A stretch of 64,000 bases of DNA from Lachnospiraceae bacterium UBA4338 (GCA_002393735.1 DGTK01000011.1:1-64000); one strand, 5' to 3'. Shown: positions 26,840 through 36,471, counted from the first letter of the stretch. Numbers and translations: made by a program. The notes: generated from the sequence alone by a model not told the origin.

Positions 26840-27396
26840 AAAAGAAACTTCTGACCTCTTTAATTCTCATAATTTTTTATCTGATGGTGGCAATTCCATT
26901 TAAGGTTATGGTAGTAATTCCGGGATTTACTGATATCAGGCCTGTAACAATCTTAGGCCCAATCTTCGGATTGTACTTTGGAATTCCGGGCTGTATTATC
27001 TTTGCGTTTATGAATCTGGTAATGGACATTGTGGGCGACAGCCTTCGCTGGTCATCAATTGCAGGCCTTGTGGCCAATTTTGCCGGACCATTCTTTATCC
27101 TTATGTTCTGGAAAAAACTGAAGGCTAAGGGAGTGGAACTTACTCTCAAAACACCGGGAAATGTGGGTCTTTTTAGTCTTTCCTTAATTCTGGCAGCTTT
27201 ACTTGAAGCCGTAATCATAACCCCTGCAGTTGCTCTTACATATCCGGATGTCAACGCCCTGACCTTTGCCATTTCGGTCATTGCCAACACATCAATCTTC
27301 CCAATCTGTTTCGGAATTCCGATTATTATAATTATAAAAGAAGAAATAAAATGGAAGACCTGTATTGATAAAATGAAATTCGATGTGATAAAATGA
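26836..27396 (+). CDS. small multi-pass membrane protein, ECF S-component-like
   Basis: 186 residues, five or six hydrophobic helices, size and pattern (RPVTILGPIFGLYFGIPGCIIFAF, then NLVMDIVGD) as in ECF transporter S components, but I cannot assign a family. Overlapping ATGA with the DMT permease gene shows co-transcription. Confidence 0.55.
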   Translation: MKKKLLTSLILIIFYLMVAIPFKVMVVIPGFTDIRPVTILGPIFGLYFGIPGCIIFAFMNLVMDIVGDSLRWSSIAGLVANFAGPFFILMFWKKLKAKGVELTLKTPGNVGLFSLSLILAALLEAVIITPAVALTYPDVNALTFAISVIANTSIFPICFGIPIIIIIKEEIKWKTCIDKMKFDVIK

Positions 27397-27428
27397 AATT
27401 CAAGTAAAATCACTGACGGGAATTAATT

Positions 27429-28352
27429 ATGGCTGATAATAATAAGAAAAGTGAAAAGAAAGATTCGAATTACAAGCAGCTTTATGCTCCGGATGCCACA
27501 AAACTTTCAATGCTTCTGGATATGGCCAAGGGACCAGACAGAACTATGGCTGAATTCGTTGAGGTCTGCAAGGGTAAGGGAAATGTTCCAAGTGTCAGTA
27601 CTCCTACATTTTCAAGAATCAAGAGAGGGGTTTTATCACGCCCTGTATCCGATGAGCTTCTTAAGATAATTGCAGAACATTCAGATAATCCAAAGGTTGC
27701 CAATTATGATTCCCTTATGCGTGCTAACGGTAAGGTTCCAAAGGAAGAATATAATCAGAATCTTACCATGTATGAGATGGGATTCGGAAAGAGTCGCAGC
27801 AGCTACGCAGCAATTAAGGAACTGGTAGAAGGCATAATTACATATGATCTGATTCAGAAAGGCCAGACTGTTGGTAAGTTAAATGATGAACTGGTTAAGG
27901 AACTGGCACCGGACTGCTACGAAGAGATACTTGATGACAGCGACTTCATATACAGAATAATGGGAATGGACCCTTTGTTTTACAATTATATTCTGGCAGA
28001 TGCCTATATTACATGGATGAGCGTCAAGGACTTAAACTCCACCCTTGGGAATGTGTCTCTTAAAGACAGAAGGAGCGTCAACTTCTATTCAAATGAAAAT
28101 ATGAATCTGGTGAAAAGTGCAGGGGATAACTTCAGCATCAAATTCTTTATGAGCGATCATTATCCTTTATTTATAAGGGATGCATGGAAGCCGGAGATTA
28201 TGAAAAAGAGCAAAACCAGTTTCGTATTTGTATCTCCACTGGCGTATGACAAGGCAAAAGAGTTCCTTAAGAGTGCAAAGCTTAATTCAATGTTTTCCAT
28301 GATTTTAGTGGATTTAATTGAAAGAAAAGTGGTTAAGGAAGATAATTTATAA
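27429..28352 (+). CDS. hypothetical protein with possible N-terminal HTH
   Basis: 307 residues. After a charged start, residues ~20-75 look like a short XRE-type helix-turn-helix (MAEFVEVCKGK, then STPTFSRIKRGVLSRPVSDELLKIIAEHS). The rest has no motif I recognise. It precedes the tandem AAA protein but is separated from it by a terminator. Confidence 0.5.
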   Translation: MADNNKKSEKKDSNYKQLYAPDATKLSMLLDMAKGPDRTMAEFVEVCKGKGNVPSVSTPTFSRIKRGVLSRPVSDELLKIIAEHSDNPKVANYDSLMRANGKVPKEEYNQNLTMYEMGFGKSRSSYAAIKELVEGIITYDLIQKGQTVGKLNDELVKELAPDCYEEILDDSDFIYRIMGMDPLFYNYILADAYITWMSVKDLNSTLGNVSLKDRRSVNFYSNENMNLVKSAGDNFSIKFFMSDHYPLFIRDAWKPEIMKKSKTSFVFVSPLAYDKAKEFLKSAKLNSMFSMILVDLIERKVVKEDNL

Positions 28353-28387
28353 AAAAATTATTCAGTTTGGTCGAAAAACTGTTTACA

Positions 28388-28440
28388 AAGAAGATTGTTT
28401 GGTGTAATATCATATTTACCAAAACAAATCTTCTTTTTTT
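28388..28440 (+). terminator. intrinsic terminator
   Basis: AAGAAGATT/AATCTTCTT and GGT/ACC stems with a small bulge, followed by nine or more Ts. The remaining sequence to 28602 holds no gene; it contains an A-rich leader and the ribosome site AAAGGAGAG of the next gene. Confidence 0.8.
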
Positions 28441-28602
28441 TTACACATAAAATTTCAAGAAGATGAAATTGTACATTGAAAACTGAAAATTAACCCACAG
28501 AAAATGAAACTCTGCATTTGAAACTCTGTATCTCTGTTTCTGAAGGCCCCTTTTATGTCGCTGTTGTTGTTTGTTCTTAATTAAGTAAAGGAGAGAATTG
28601 CC

Positions 28603-31458
28603 ATGAGATATTGTAAATTTAATTTTAATGCTGATATGGAATCACTTGAGGCGCTTATTAAAGAGAAGCGTTTTGAAAATTACTATGATGGCCCTGTGCC
28701 AACAATCAATAATTACATCATCAGAAATATAAAGAATGACATTGCATTTTTTATCTACAGAGTAGAAGAAGGGGTTTTATACGCAGCCTTTGCATACAAT
28801 GAGAGAAAAGACTCCTATTCAGATGTGTGGGATATTATAACCGGACCTTTGAAGAATGTGTTTCAGATTAAGAAGATTCAGGATAATACTGAAGAAATTA
28901 CCATATATCAGTATACTGAATTCTACAATGAGGGCAAAAGACGCGACCATATTGTGCGCTGTATGAGCATCAAAGACGCCTCAAAGCTCTGGATTTATGA
29001 GTATTACAATACTGAAAGCTGGAAGGAATTAAGATTTGATTTTGATGAGAAAATCATATCCGGCAAGAAGTCCGGCCTTCATGGAATCTACAGTAAATCC
29101 CTGACTGATGAACTTGAAAGTATTGAAGAGCACAAGGGATCAGAAGAATTAACAGGCAATGTGTTCCATTATGTTATTTCTTCAAGAAGCCTTGAGGCAG
29201 CTGAAGATATTACGGGCAGCCTTATGAATTCCTTAATTGATGCAGGCCGCATCAGCTCAAGACGTATGGAAATTGTCAGAAATATTAGCAGTGATCTGTA
29301 CAGAAAGAGCCATAATCATCTTGAAGATATTATTGAAAATAACTTCGGAGGTGTTGTTGTCATTGACTTAACTGAAAAGGCAGGGGAGAGATCTAGTGAC
29401 TATGTTTATACCTGCGAATATCTTGAGAAACTGGTTAAGAAGTACAGGAATAATTGTCTTTTTGCCTTCACATATAACATCAATAATCCGGGATTTTCAT
29501 ACCTTCTTCTTCCAAAACTCAGTGAATATGTAATTCCTGTAGCCATTAAGGAAGGCAGTGGTGACAGAAAGATGGCAGTTTCATATCTCAAGGAACTTCT
29601 TAAGAATTCTGAGTATGAGAAGTATGCCGGTCAGGCTGAAGAGTATATGAAGTTATATCCGGGCGAAGATTTTGCCCAGACTGATGTCTTAAATGCCTTT
29701 GAGAAATTTGGCCCTTGGTGCATGTGCAAAAATGTGCTGAATATTGCTTATGAAGATTATGAAGATTTCCTTTTGGACAGGGATGAGAACGAGGAGTCTG
29801 CCTATGAGAAACTCAAGGGGCTCATCGGCCTTGACCTTGTGAAGAAAGAAATTGATGAAGTCATCACCAGCAATCTTGTGGAGAAAGAGCGCAAGAAGCT
29901 CATGGGCAAGTCCTATAAAACAGGCTGCATGCACATGGTCTTTTCAGGTAACCCGGGTACGGCCAAAACCACCGTCGCCGAACTCTTTGCCCGCATCGCC
30001 AAGGAAACCGGCGTGCTTAGAAGTGGCGCCTTCGTGGTACGAGGTGGAATGGATCTTTGCGGCTTGCTGTGTGTTGATGCCATCAGATCAGCCTTTGTTG
30101 CTGCCAAGGGTGGTGTGCTTTTCATTGATGAAGCTTATTCAATGAAGGGGGATATGCCTATCACTGTGCTTATCCAGGAAATGGAGAATCACAGGGAAGA
30201 TGTTATCGTTGTCCTTGCCGGTTATGAAGAGAGAATGAAAATCTTCATGGAACAGAATGAAGGTCTTAAGAGCCGTGTGCCTTACTGGATTGATTTCCCT
30301 GATTACTCAGAAGATGAGCTGACGGAAATCTTTAAGTACATGATTAAGGAACGTGGATTTTCTGCTACTGAAGACGCCATTGACAAGGCTAAGTTTATCT
30401 TTTCAAAGTGCCGTTACATGGATAATTTCGGTAACGGAAGATTCGCCAGAAACCTTATGGAAAATGCCATTAAGAAGCAGTCAGTGAGACTTCTTTCTGA
30501 TGGAGAAGAAGCTGAGAATGTGCCTCATGACCAGCTTTTCTTACTGACTGAAGAAGATATAGAAGGTCTTGAAGAAGGTAGAATCAAGGAAAGAGAGCCG
30601 GGCACTGCGGCTAAGGAACTTGAAGAAATGATAGGACTTTCCGCAGCCAAGGAAGTAATTCACAAGGCTGTTGCCAGCTTCAAGGTTAACAAGCAGCTTA
30701 AGAAGCGTGGCATCTCCAGGGAGAAGGCAGCTTACCATATGGTATTTACCGGAAATCCTGGTACAGCCAAGACAACTGTTGCCAGACTCTTGGCTGAAAT
30801 CCTGAAGGATGAGAAGGTCCTGCCAGCAGGCACCATGACTGAGGTTGGAAGATCTGACTTAGTTGGCATGGTAGTTGGTTCAACTGCCATGATAGTAAAA
30901 GAAAAATTCAGACAGGCCAGAGGTGGTATCCTCTTTATTGACGAAGCTTATTCACTTTGTGATGATCACAAAAACAGTTTTGGTGATGAAGCCATCAATA
31001 CCATAGTTCAGGAAATGGAGAACCACAGGGAAGACGTAATCGTCATCTTTGCCGGTTATCCTGAGCCGATGAAAGAGTTCCTTGACCGAAATCCCGGTAT
31101 GTCATCAAGAATCGCATTCCATGTTGATTTTGAAGACTATTCAGTAGAAGAACTTACTGAAATCACAAAGCTTATCCTTAAGAAGAAACAGCTTTCAATG
31201 ACTGATGAAGCTTTGAAGAAACTGGTTAATCTCTACAAACTGGTTTATAAGAATTCAGATTTTGGCAACGGACGTTTCGTTCGTAAGGCTATTGAAGAAT
31301 CAGAAATGAACCTTGCCATCAGACTCGAAGACTGTGATATTCTCTCGGAATCCACAGACGTCCTCACAACAATCGAGGCCTGCGACATTCCTCCAAGAGA
31401 ACTTCTTATTGATGAGAATTCGGGTAAGAAAACAGCTCCTATCGGTTTCGCATACTAA
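28603..31458 (+). CDS. tandem CbbX/SpoVK-like AAA ATPase with large N-terminal domain
   Basis: 951 residues. Two AAA domains in tandem each have GNPGTAKTT at about residues 449 and 716, with Ala where the usual CbbX motif has Gly, and Walker B ILFIDEAYS. Each is followed by the family segment VIVVLAGYEERM/VIVIFAGYPEPM and a C-terminal GNGRFARN/GNGRFVRK Arg motif. The first ~400 residues match no domain I recognise. SpoVK/EccA-like AAA proteins remodel partner proteins; no WXG100 secretion genes are in view. Confidence 0.85.
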   Translation: MRYCKFNFNADMESLEALIKEKRFENYYDGPVPTINNYIIRNIKNDIAFFIYRVEEGVLYAAFAYNERKDSYSDVWDIITGPLKNVFQIKKIQDNTEEITIYQYTEFYNEGKRRDHIVRCMSIKDASKLWIYEYYNTESWKELRFDFDEKIISGKKSGLHGIYSKSLTDELESIEEHKGSEELTGNVFHYVISSRSLEAAEDITGSLMNSLIDAGRISSRRMEIVRNISSDLYRKSHNHLEDIIENNFGGVVVIDLTEKAGERSSDYVYTCEYLEKLVKKYRNNCLFAFTYNINNPGFSYLLLPKLSEYVIPVAIKEGSGDRKMAVSYLKELLKNSEYEKYAGQAEEYMKLYPGEDFAQTDVLNAFEKFGPWCMCKNVLNIAYEDYEDFLLDRDENEESAYEKLKGLIGLDLVKKEIDEVITSNLVEKERKKLMGKSYKTGCMHMVFSGNPGTAKTTVAELFARIAKETGVLRSGAFVVRGGMDLCGLLCVDAIRSAFVAAKGGVLFIDEAYSMKGDMPITVLIQEMENHREDVIVVLAGYEERMKIFMEQNEGLKSRVPYWIDFPDYSEDELTEIFKYMIKERGFSATEDAIDKAKFIFSKCRYMDNFGNGRFARNLMENAIKKQSVRLLSDGEEAENVPHDQLFLLTEEDIEGLEEGRIKEREPGTAAKELEEMIGLSAAKEVIHKAVASFKVNKQLKKRGISREKAAYHMVFTGNPGTAKTTVARLLAEILKDEKVLPAGTMTEVGRSDLVGMVVGSTAMIVKEKFRQARGGILFIDEAYSLCDDHKNSFGDEAINTIVQEMENHREDVIVIFAGYPEPMKEFLDRNPGMSSRIAFHVDFEDYSVEELTEITKLILKKKQLSMTDEALKKLVNLYKLVYKNSDFGNGRFVRKAIEESEMNLAIRLEDCDILSESTDVLTTIEACDIPPRELLIDENSGKKTAPIGFAY

Positions 31459-31502
31459 TTACAAAATTATCAGTTCTATTCATATTATCTCTTAAAGTAA
31501 GT

Positions 31503-31540
31503 AACGCCCGGCGTATTTATTCTGCCGGGCGTTATTTCTT
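31503..31540. terminator. bidirectional terminator
   Basis: AACGCCCGGC and GCCGGGCGTT form a perfect 10-bp stem between two convergent genes. Confidence 0.85.
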
Positions 31541-31564
31541 CAAGGACTAAAAAGTTACAATTAT

Positions 31565-33445
31565 TTATGGTTCAAGCTTAACCCAGATAACAGGTCTGAT
31601 GGCACCGTCCGGTCTGTTAACTTCTTTCTCTGAGATGATTCCATTAACATTTACAAAAGGAGCCATGTCACTTTCCTTATTGTCAGCACGGCGCAGCCAC
31701 CACCAGGTTGTGCGGTATTCGATTTCACCATTCTGGCTTGCTCTCCAGATAAGGCTCTCATTAACACCATTGAAAGAAGCGGACTGACAGAGCTGAAGGA
31801 GTCTGTCCTCATCTGTTTCAAAGATTTCCCTGGCTTCCTCATCCGTAAGGATAGTGAAGACATCATCATTTCTAACATCCAGGTTATATTTCTCATATTT
31901 ATTAAATGAATTTAATGTAACTTCCGTATTGAGAAGCCCTCTTAAATCACAGGTTTCCCAGTTGACCTCCTCATGTCCCTGGTTAAAACTGCTTCCCGCA
32001 ATTCCATATTTACACAGAAGGCATACCGAGTTGTCCTCTTTTTTAATGACAATCCACGGAACTCTCTCCTGGCCGATTATATGATAATTAAGATCGTAGT
32101 GACCATAATAGACCTCATCTCCAATCTGGGCATTGGCAAGGGCTTTCATCTCGCTGTTATACTCAAACTGCGCGAAAACCTCACGTCTAAAGAATCCAAG
32201 TAACACAAAAAGAATGGAAAGTACAAAAACTGAAATGAGTGAAATTGTATAAATCTGAACTTTCTTCTTATGCTGAATGGCGAGGATTTTACCTTCGACA
32301 GTATCATTAAACTGCTTTGGAGTGGTAACCAGCTTAATAAACTTTCTTGTAATAAAATGCGTTGCCAGTGCCAGAATTGCCGTAAACACTATGCTCCATA
32401 AGAGCACAAGGCAAAATCTGAAGAAGTCGTTGATTTTTAAATTTCCAAAAATCTGATGGATAAAATACCCGTGCACCAGAAACAGTTCCATGCTGATTGA
32501 ACTTAAATAGCGGAGTACTTTGTTATCGATGGTAAAACGCATATTAAGAAGAAGGATGAAAGTAACAAAGATAATACATCCTATGGACTGAACTGTAAGG
32601 GTAATAAGAATATTCTGTCTGTAACTTGTATCGATACTCGCTCCATAATAGCCATATCTGATGGTTGCATATCTGCAGACATAAGCCATTCCTACAGCAA
32701 GGAATGTGAATAATGGAAGAATAAAATAATAAATACTTGCAAAGAAGCTGTCCAGCTGCTTCTTGAATCTTCCATATATCAGGCCGTATGCGAAAGTAAT
32801 TGTGGAATTATACCACCACTCGCCCCTGAACCAGTGAACCTTTTCGCCAAGGTCGTGTCCCTGATGTGAACTGAAGGAAATAACCACAAGAACAGCTAAT
32901 ATCATAAGAACAAGAGCCACGTCTTTTTTCCTGATAAACTTAAAAAGTATGAAGAAAATTATGTAAAAAAAAGTAATCTCGATAATGAACCAGCCGTTTG
33001 AATTTATCAGGGTAAGTCCCAAAATATCAAATAAATTCTCAAGTGGGGAATTAACAGGTCCATATAAAAAGATATTAAGAATTACACCGATGATGTTGAC
33101 AATCCAAAATGGAATCAAAACGGTAGGCAGTCTCTTAAGCAGAAATTTATCAAGATAATCCGGCTTTGTCTCAAGACTTATCATAAGACCATAACCTGAA
33201 ACAAAGAAGAAAATCGCCGTGAAGAAAATACCCGTATCATTTAATATGGTAACAGGTCCCTTATTGATAACGCCATATCCGGAAACCTGCTGAACCAGGT
33301 GATGGAGAATGACAAAGATACAGGCAATACCCTGAATATTCTTGGTCTGCTGCAATGTGAAAAAATCCGGGGATGTGCTGCGGCCATAGGCCTTAACACC
33401 CCAGAAGGTGATTATCAAAAGAATAATTGGAAAAATATTTATCAT
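31565..33445 (-). CDS. acyltransferase 3 membrane protein fused to a DUF6273 domain
   Basis: 626 residues. The first ~380 residues are a ten-helix acyltransferase-3 domain (early QNIQGIACIFVILHHLV with the catalytic-type HH, then FFVSGYGLM), as in OatA-like enzymes that O-acylate cell-surface sugars. A hydrophobic helix near residue 400 is followed by an outside domain of ~180 residues with WIVIKKEDNSVCLL, WETCDLRGLLN and a final RPVIWVKLEP, which matches DUF6273. The fused domain may bind the substrate or the wall. Confidence 0.8.
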   Translation of the reverse strand: MINIFPIILLIITFWGVKAYGRSTSPDFFTLQQTKNIQGIACIFVILHHLVQQVSGYGVINKGPVTILNDTGIFFTAIFFFVSGYGLMISLETKPDYLDKFLLKRLPTVLIPFWIVNIIGVILNIFLYGPVNSPLENLFDILGLTLINSNGWFIIEITFFYIIFFILFKFIRKKDVALVLMILAVLVVISFSSHQGHDLGEKVHWFRGEWWYNSTITFAYGLIYGRFKKQLDSFFASIYYFILPLFTFLAVGMAYVCRYATIRYGYYGASIDTSYRQNILITLTVQSIGCIIFVTFILLLNMRFTIDNKVLRYLSSISMELFLVHGYFIHQIFGNLKINDFFRFCLVLLWSIVFTAILALATHFITRKFIKLVTTPKQFNDTVEGKILAIQHKKKVQIYTISLISVFVLSILFVLLGFFRREVFAQFEYNSEMKALANAQIGDEVYYGHYDLNYHIIGQERVPWIVIKKEDNSVCLLCKYGIAGSSFNQGHEEVNWETCDLRGLLNTEVTLNSFNKYEKYNLDVRNDDVFTILTDEEAREIFETDEDRLLQLCQSASFNGVNESLIWRASQNGEIEYRTTWWWLRRADNKESDMAPFVNVNGIISEKEVNRPDGAIRPVIWVKLEP

Positions 33446-33544
33446 AAATTAAGATTCCCCTTAATTGGTTAATTCAATATCTACATTTTATTATACAAAT
33501 ATTATATAATATAAAAGGAAATTTTTGTATAGGGAGGTAGTCTT

Positions 33545-34174
33545 ATGAACGAAGCTATGGTTATCAGAAATGATTTACTGGCGAAGACAGTTATAAAAGG
33601 TCTTGAGTCAAGAAATATGAGTGGATATTATGTGCATACCAAGGAAGAGGCCCTTGCCAAGGCTCTGGAACTCATTCCAAAGGGCAGCAGCATTACAATG
33701 GGTGGCTGCACAAGTGCAAGGGAAATCGGTCTGGTGGATGCCCTTCAAAGTGAAGATTATAATTTCATCGACCGTGATAAATACGAGGACAAAAGAGCCG
33801 CCATGCTTGCAGCTTACGACGCGGATATTTTTCTGACCAGCGCCAATGCCATGACAAGTGACGGAATCATGGTTAATATTGATGGCAATTCAAACAGGGT
33901 TTCAGCCATTTGCCAGGGTCCTAAGAAAGTTATTGTAATAGTTGGCATGAACAAAATCTGCGACGACGTGGACGGTGCCATGAAGAGAGCGCGTAACATT
34001 GCAGCTCCTGTTAATGCGCAGCGTTTTGGTCTTAATACCCCTTGCTCCAAAACCGGAACCTGCATGAACTGTAAGTCTCCGGATACCATTTGCTGTCAGT
34101 TTTTAATAACAAGATTCTCAAGACATCAGGGCAGAATCCATGTCATTTTGGTAAATGATAATTTAGGCTTCTAA
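33545..34174 (+). CDS. LUD-domain (lactate utilization-type) protein
   Basis: 209 residues, GGGAGG before the ATG. The pattern ITMGGCTSAREIGLVDAL, then ADIFLTSANAMTSDGIMVNIDGNSNRVSAICQGPKKVIVIVG fits LUD proteins (LutC/YkgG class). A Cys cluster CSKTGTCMNCKSPDTICC follows near residues 164-181 and could hold a metal. It lies just before the nitrogenase-like operon but has its own start, so the link is uncertain. Confidence 0.8.
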   Translation: MNEAMVIRNDLLAKTVIKGLESRNMSGYYVHTKEEALAKALELIPKGSSITMGGCTSAREIGLVDALQSEDYNFIDRDKYEDKRAAMLAAYDADIFLTSANAMTSDGIMVNIDGNSNRVSAICQGPKKVIVIVGMNKICDDVDGAMKRARNIAAPVNAQRFGLNTPCSKTGTCMNCKSPDTICCQFLITRFSRHQGRIHVILVNDNLGF

Positions 34175-34190
34175 ATAAAGGCGGTTTTGC

Positions 34191-34219
34191 TTGTTTTGTC
34201 TTTGTTAAAATGTTATAGT
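34191..34219 (+). promoter_or_regulatory. promoter of the nitrogenase-like operon
   Basis: TTGTTT (34191-34196), 17-base spacer, TATAGT (34214-34219). Transcription would start near 34224-34227, at the first base pairs of the leader RNA fold. Confidence 0.55.
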
Positions 34220-34223
34220 ATAT

Positions 34224-34367
34224 GTACTCAAATCCAAACCCAAAGGGACACCTGATGGTGAGGATGAGAGTACATTTTTTACTGGCTGACACCGAATCGG
34301 CGGATAAGGTGGAAGGACGAAAATATATAGGGATTACTATGCCACTTCCGCCGGAAGTGGCTTTTTT
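34224..34367 (+). ncRNA. candidate riboswitch-like leader RNA
   Basis: The 5' domain closes with GTACTC (34224-34229) and GAGTAC (34268-34273). Inside lie ATCC/GGAT, CCC-AAA-GGG and CACC-TGAT-GGTG, forming a compact junction. A second part ends in a strong intrinsic terminator at 34341-34367. GGCGGA (34299-34304) and GTGG (34309-34312) can pair with TCCGCC (34347-34352) and CCAC (34342-34345), an exclusive antiterminator. I do not recognise a known riboswitch class. The fold is read by eye. Confidence 0.6.
34341..34367 (+). terminator. intrinsic terminator in the leader of the nitrogenase-like operon
   Basis: GCCACTTCC-GCC-GGAAGTGGC plus six Ts, 35 bp before the first gene of the operon. Reaching the genes requires read-through, so it should be conditional. 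Confidence 0.8.
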
Positions 34368-34402
34368 AATAGGATTTTCAAGGAAAAGATTAGGAGAAAT
34401 TT

Positions 34403-35167
34403 ATGATTAAGGTTGCAATATATGGAAAAGGCGGAATCGGTAAGTCCACTGTTACAAGTAATCTGGCGGCGGCTTTTGCCACTTTGGGTAAGAAGGTAGT
34501 TCAGATTGGCTGCGACCCGAAGGCTGATTCCACAATCAATCTTTTAGGCGGGGAGCCCCTCCTTCCGGTTATGAATTACATGAGGGAGAATGATGCAGAT
34601 CCTGAGTCCATAGATGAGATTGCGAAAACCGGATTTGGCGGCGTTGTATGCATTGAAACCGGCGGACCTACACCTGGACTTGGCTGTGCGGGAAGAGGAA
34701 TTATCGCCACCTTTTCACTTCTGGAAGATTTGAAATTATTCGAAACAGTGAAGCCGGATGTGGTACTTTATGATGTTTTGGGAGACGTGGTGTGCGGTGG
34801 TTTTGCAGCGCCGATCAGAGAAGGATATGCCAAGAATGTGCTGATTGTAACCAGCGGCGAGAAGATGGCACTTTATGCTGCCAACAACATAAATACGGCG
34901 GTGAAGAACTTCGAGGACAGAGGCTATGCCACGGTATTCGGCGTGGTGCTCAACAGAAGAGCCGTGGAAAATGAGTACGAAAAGGTTAAGGATTTTACCG
35001 ACAAAAACGGACTGAAAATCGTGGCTGACATTCCAAGAAGTAATGAGATTATCCATTATGAGGATATGGGTAAGACCGTGGTTGAAGGTGATAAGGACCT
35101 TGAGGTATCACAGAAATTCATTGACCTTGCGAAGGCTTTGATTGAGGCAGATTCCAAGGAAGATTAG
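34403..35167 (+). CDS. NifH/BchL-like [4Fe-4S] ATP-dependent reductase
   Basis: 254 residues. P-loop GKGGIGKST at residues 8-16, switch region GCDPKADST at 36-44. The two cysteines that hold the shared [4Fe-4S] cluster of the NifH dimer are present: Cys95 (GLGCAGRGI) and Cys131 (GDVVCGGFAAP). It should be the electron donor to the NifD/NifK-like proteins that follow. It is shorter than NifH (~290) and close in size to the reductases of other nitrogenase-like systems such as BchL, CfbC and MarH. Only one such gene serves two D/K pairs. GGAG precedes the start. Confidence 0.9.
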   Translation: MIKVAIYGKGGIGKSTVTSNLAAAFATLGKKVVQIGCDPKADSTINLLGGEPLLPVMNYMRENDADPESIDEIAKTGFGGVVCIETGGPTPGLGCAGRGIIATFSLLEDLKLFETVKPDVVLYDVLGDVVCGGFAAPIREGYAKNVLIVTSGEKMALYAANNINTAVKNFEDRGYATVFGVVLNRRAVENEYEKVKDFTDKNGLKIVADIPRSNEIIHYEDMGKTVVEGDKDLEVSQKFIDLAKALIEADSKED

Positions 35168-35175
35168 GAGATAGT

Positions 35176-36471
35176 ATGGCTAAAAAAGCTGTTTCATACA
35201 GTATCGAAGAACTTAATAAATTAGGTAAGGATGGGATTCCAAAGGCGCTTGTTTCGGGAGAGCATCTTATTTATAACTCCCCGGCGTCACTGATGTTTAA
35301 CTCACCTGGCGCAGAAGGCTTCGGCGTTAAGAGGGCAGGGCTGGCAGTTCCTGACTCCGTTATGCTTATCGTCTCCCCTGGGTGCTGTGCAAGAAATACA
35401 TCACTTATCAGCTCAATGCCTGAATATGAGAACAGATTCTTCTATCTTTTAATGGACGAAACCGACCTCGTCACAGGAAGACACCTGAAAAAAATCCCCG
35501 ACGCCATTGAAGAAATCATTAATTTTCTTCCGAAGAAGCCGTCGGCAGTAATGATATGTATTACCTGTGTGGATGCTCTTCTTGGAACTGACATGGCCAG
35601 AATCGTAAGGAAGGCTGAGGAAAAATGCAATGTTCACGTGCGCCCCTGTTATATGTATGCGCTTACAAGAGAGGGACGTAAGCCTCCTATGGTGCATGTA
35701 AGACAGAGTATTTATACACTTCTTGAGAAGCGTAAAAAGAATCCGAAGAGTGTTAATCTGCTGGGATTCTTTGCAGGGCTTAAGGATGATTCTGAAATTT
35801 ATGAGCTTCTAAAGGGTGTGGGAATTCAGAATATCAGAGAGATTGGGAAGTGCAGGACATATGAGGATTTCATGGATATGGGAGAGGCGAATTTTAACCT
35901 TTGTCTGTATCATGAAGCAAGATTTGCGGCAAATGATATCCAGGAAAGACTTGGAATTCCTTATATTGATATAACAAGATTTTACGATATAGAGAGAATT
36001 CGTAAGCAGTATGCGGCTTTGGGACAGGCTATCGGAGTAAGCTTTAAGGACGAGGAATATTATGAGGAAGCGAAGGCTGCGGTAGAGAGAGTTAAGGAAG
36101 AATTCGGGGAACTGACCTTTGCAATCGGCGAGAGCATAAATGCCAATTCCTATGAACTGGCGCTGGCGCTCATTAAGTATGGCTTTAAGGTGTCGGAAAT
36201 CTACTGTGACCCGACTCCGGAACAGTATGTATATATCAGGAAACTTTCTGAACTTAGTCCGGAAACTCTGGTTTATTCCAATCTTGAGCCAACCATGCTT
36301 TATTATGATGTTTCTAAAAAGAAATGCGATATTTCTTTGGGTAAGGATGCATCTTACTATCAGCCTGAGAGCCCGAATGTCAGATTCAATTCGGACATTC
36401 AGCCTTATGGATACAGGGGCGTTACTGCTTTAATGAATGAGATATATGATGCGCTTAAGGAGGTGAGATAA
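35176..36471 (+). CDS. NifD-like nitrogenase component 1 subunit, first copy
   Basis: 431 residues of the nitrogenase component-1 superfamily. Candidate cluster ligands are Cys70 and Cys71 (SPGCCARN) and Cys131 (ITCVDALLG), at places where NifD has its P-cluster cysteines. The later RTYEDFMDMGEANFNL stretch is shared with the second D-like protein (FKTYEDYLQIGEGRINI). The FeMo-cofactor Cys and His of true NifD cannot be assigned. Therefore not a standard dinitrogenase; comparison is with CfbD, BchN, MarD and similar proteins. It overlaps the K-like gene by one base. Confidence 0.75.
   Translation: MAKKAVSYSIEELNKLGKDGIPKALVSGEHLIYNSPASLMFNSPGAEGFGVKRAGLAVPDSVMLIVSPGCCARNTSLISSMPEYENRFFYLLMDETDLVTGRHLKKIPDAIEEIINFLPKKPSAVMICITCVDALLGTDMARIVRKAEEKCNVHVRPCYMYALTREGRKPPMVHVRQSIYTLLEKRKKNPKSVNLLGFFAGLKDDSEIYELLKGVGIQNIREIGKCRTYEDFMDMGEANFNLCLYHEARFAANDIQERLGIPYIDITRFYDIERIRKQYAALGQAIGVSFKDEEYYEEAKAAVERVKEEFGELTFAIGESINANSYELALALIKYGFKVSEIYCDPTPEQYVYIRKLSELSPETLVYSNLEPTMLYYDVSKKKCDISLGKDASYYQPESPNVRFNSDIQPYGYRGVTALMNEIYDALKEVR

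Noticed and set aside
34224..34340. Known riboswitch classes (cobalamin, TPP, fluoride, Moco, NiCo)
   Set aside because: I could not place the conserved core sequences of any of them in the leader, so no class is claimed.
34222..34410. 62-codon open frame before the NifH-like gene
   Set aside because: It runs through the leader stems and the terminator, has no ribosome site and its protein has no recognisable pattern. The RNA reading explains the sequence better.
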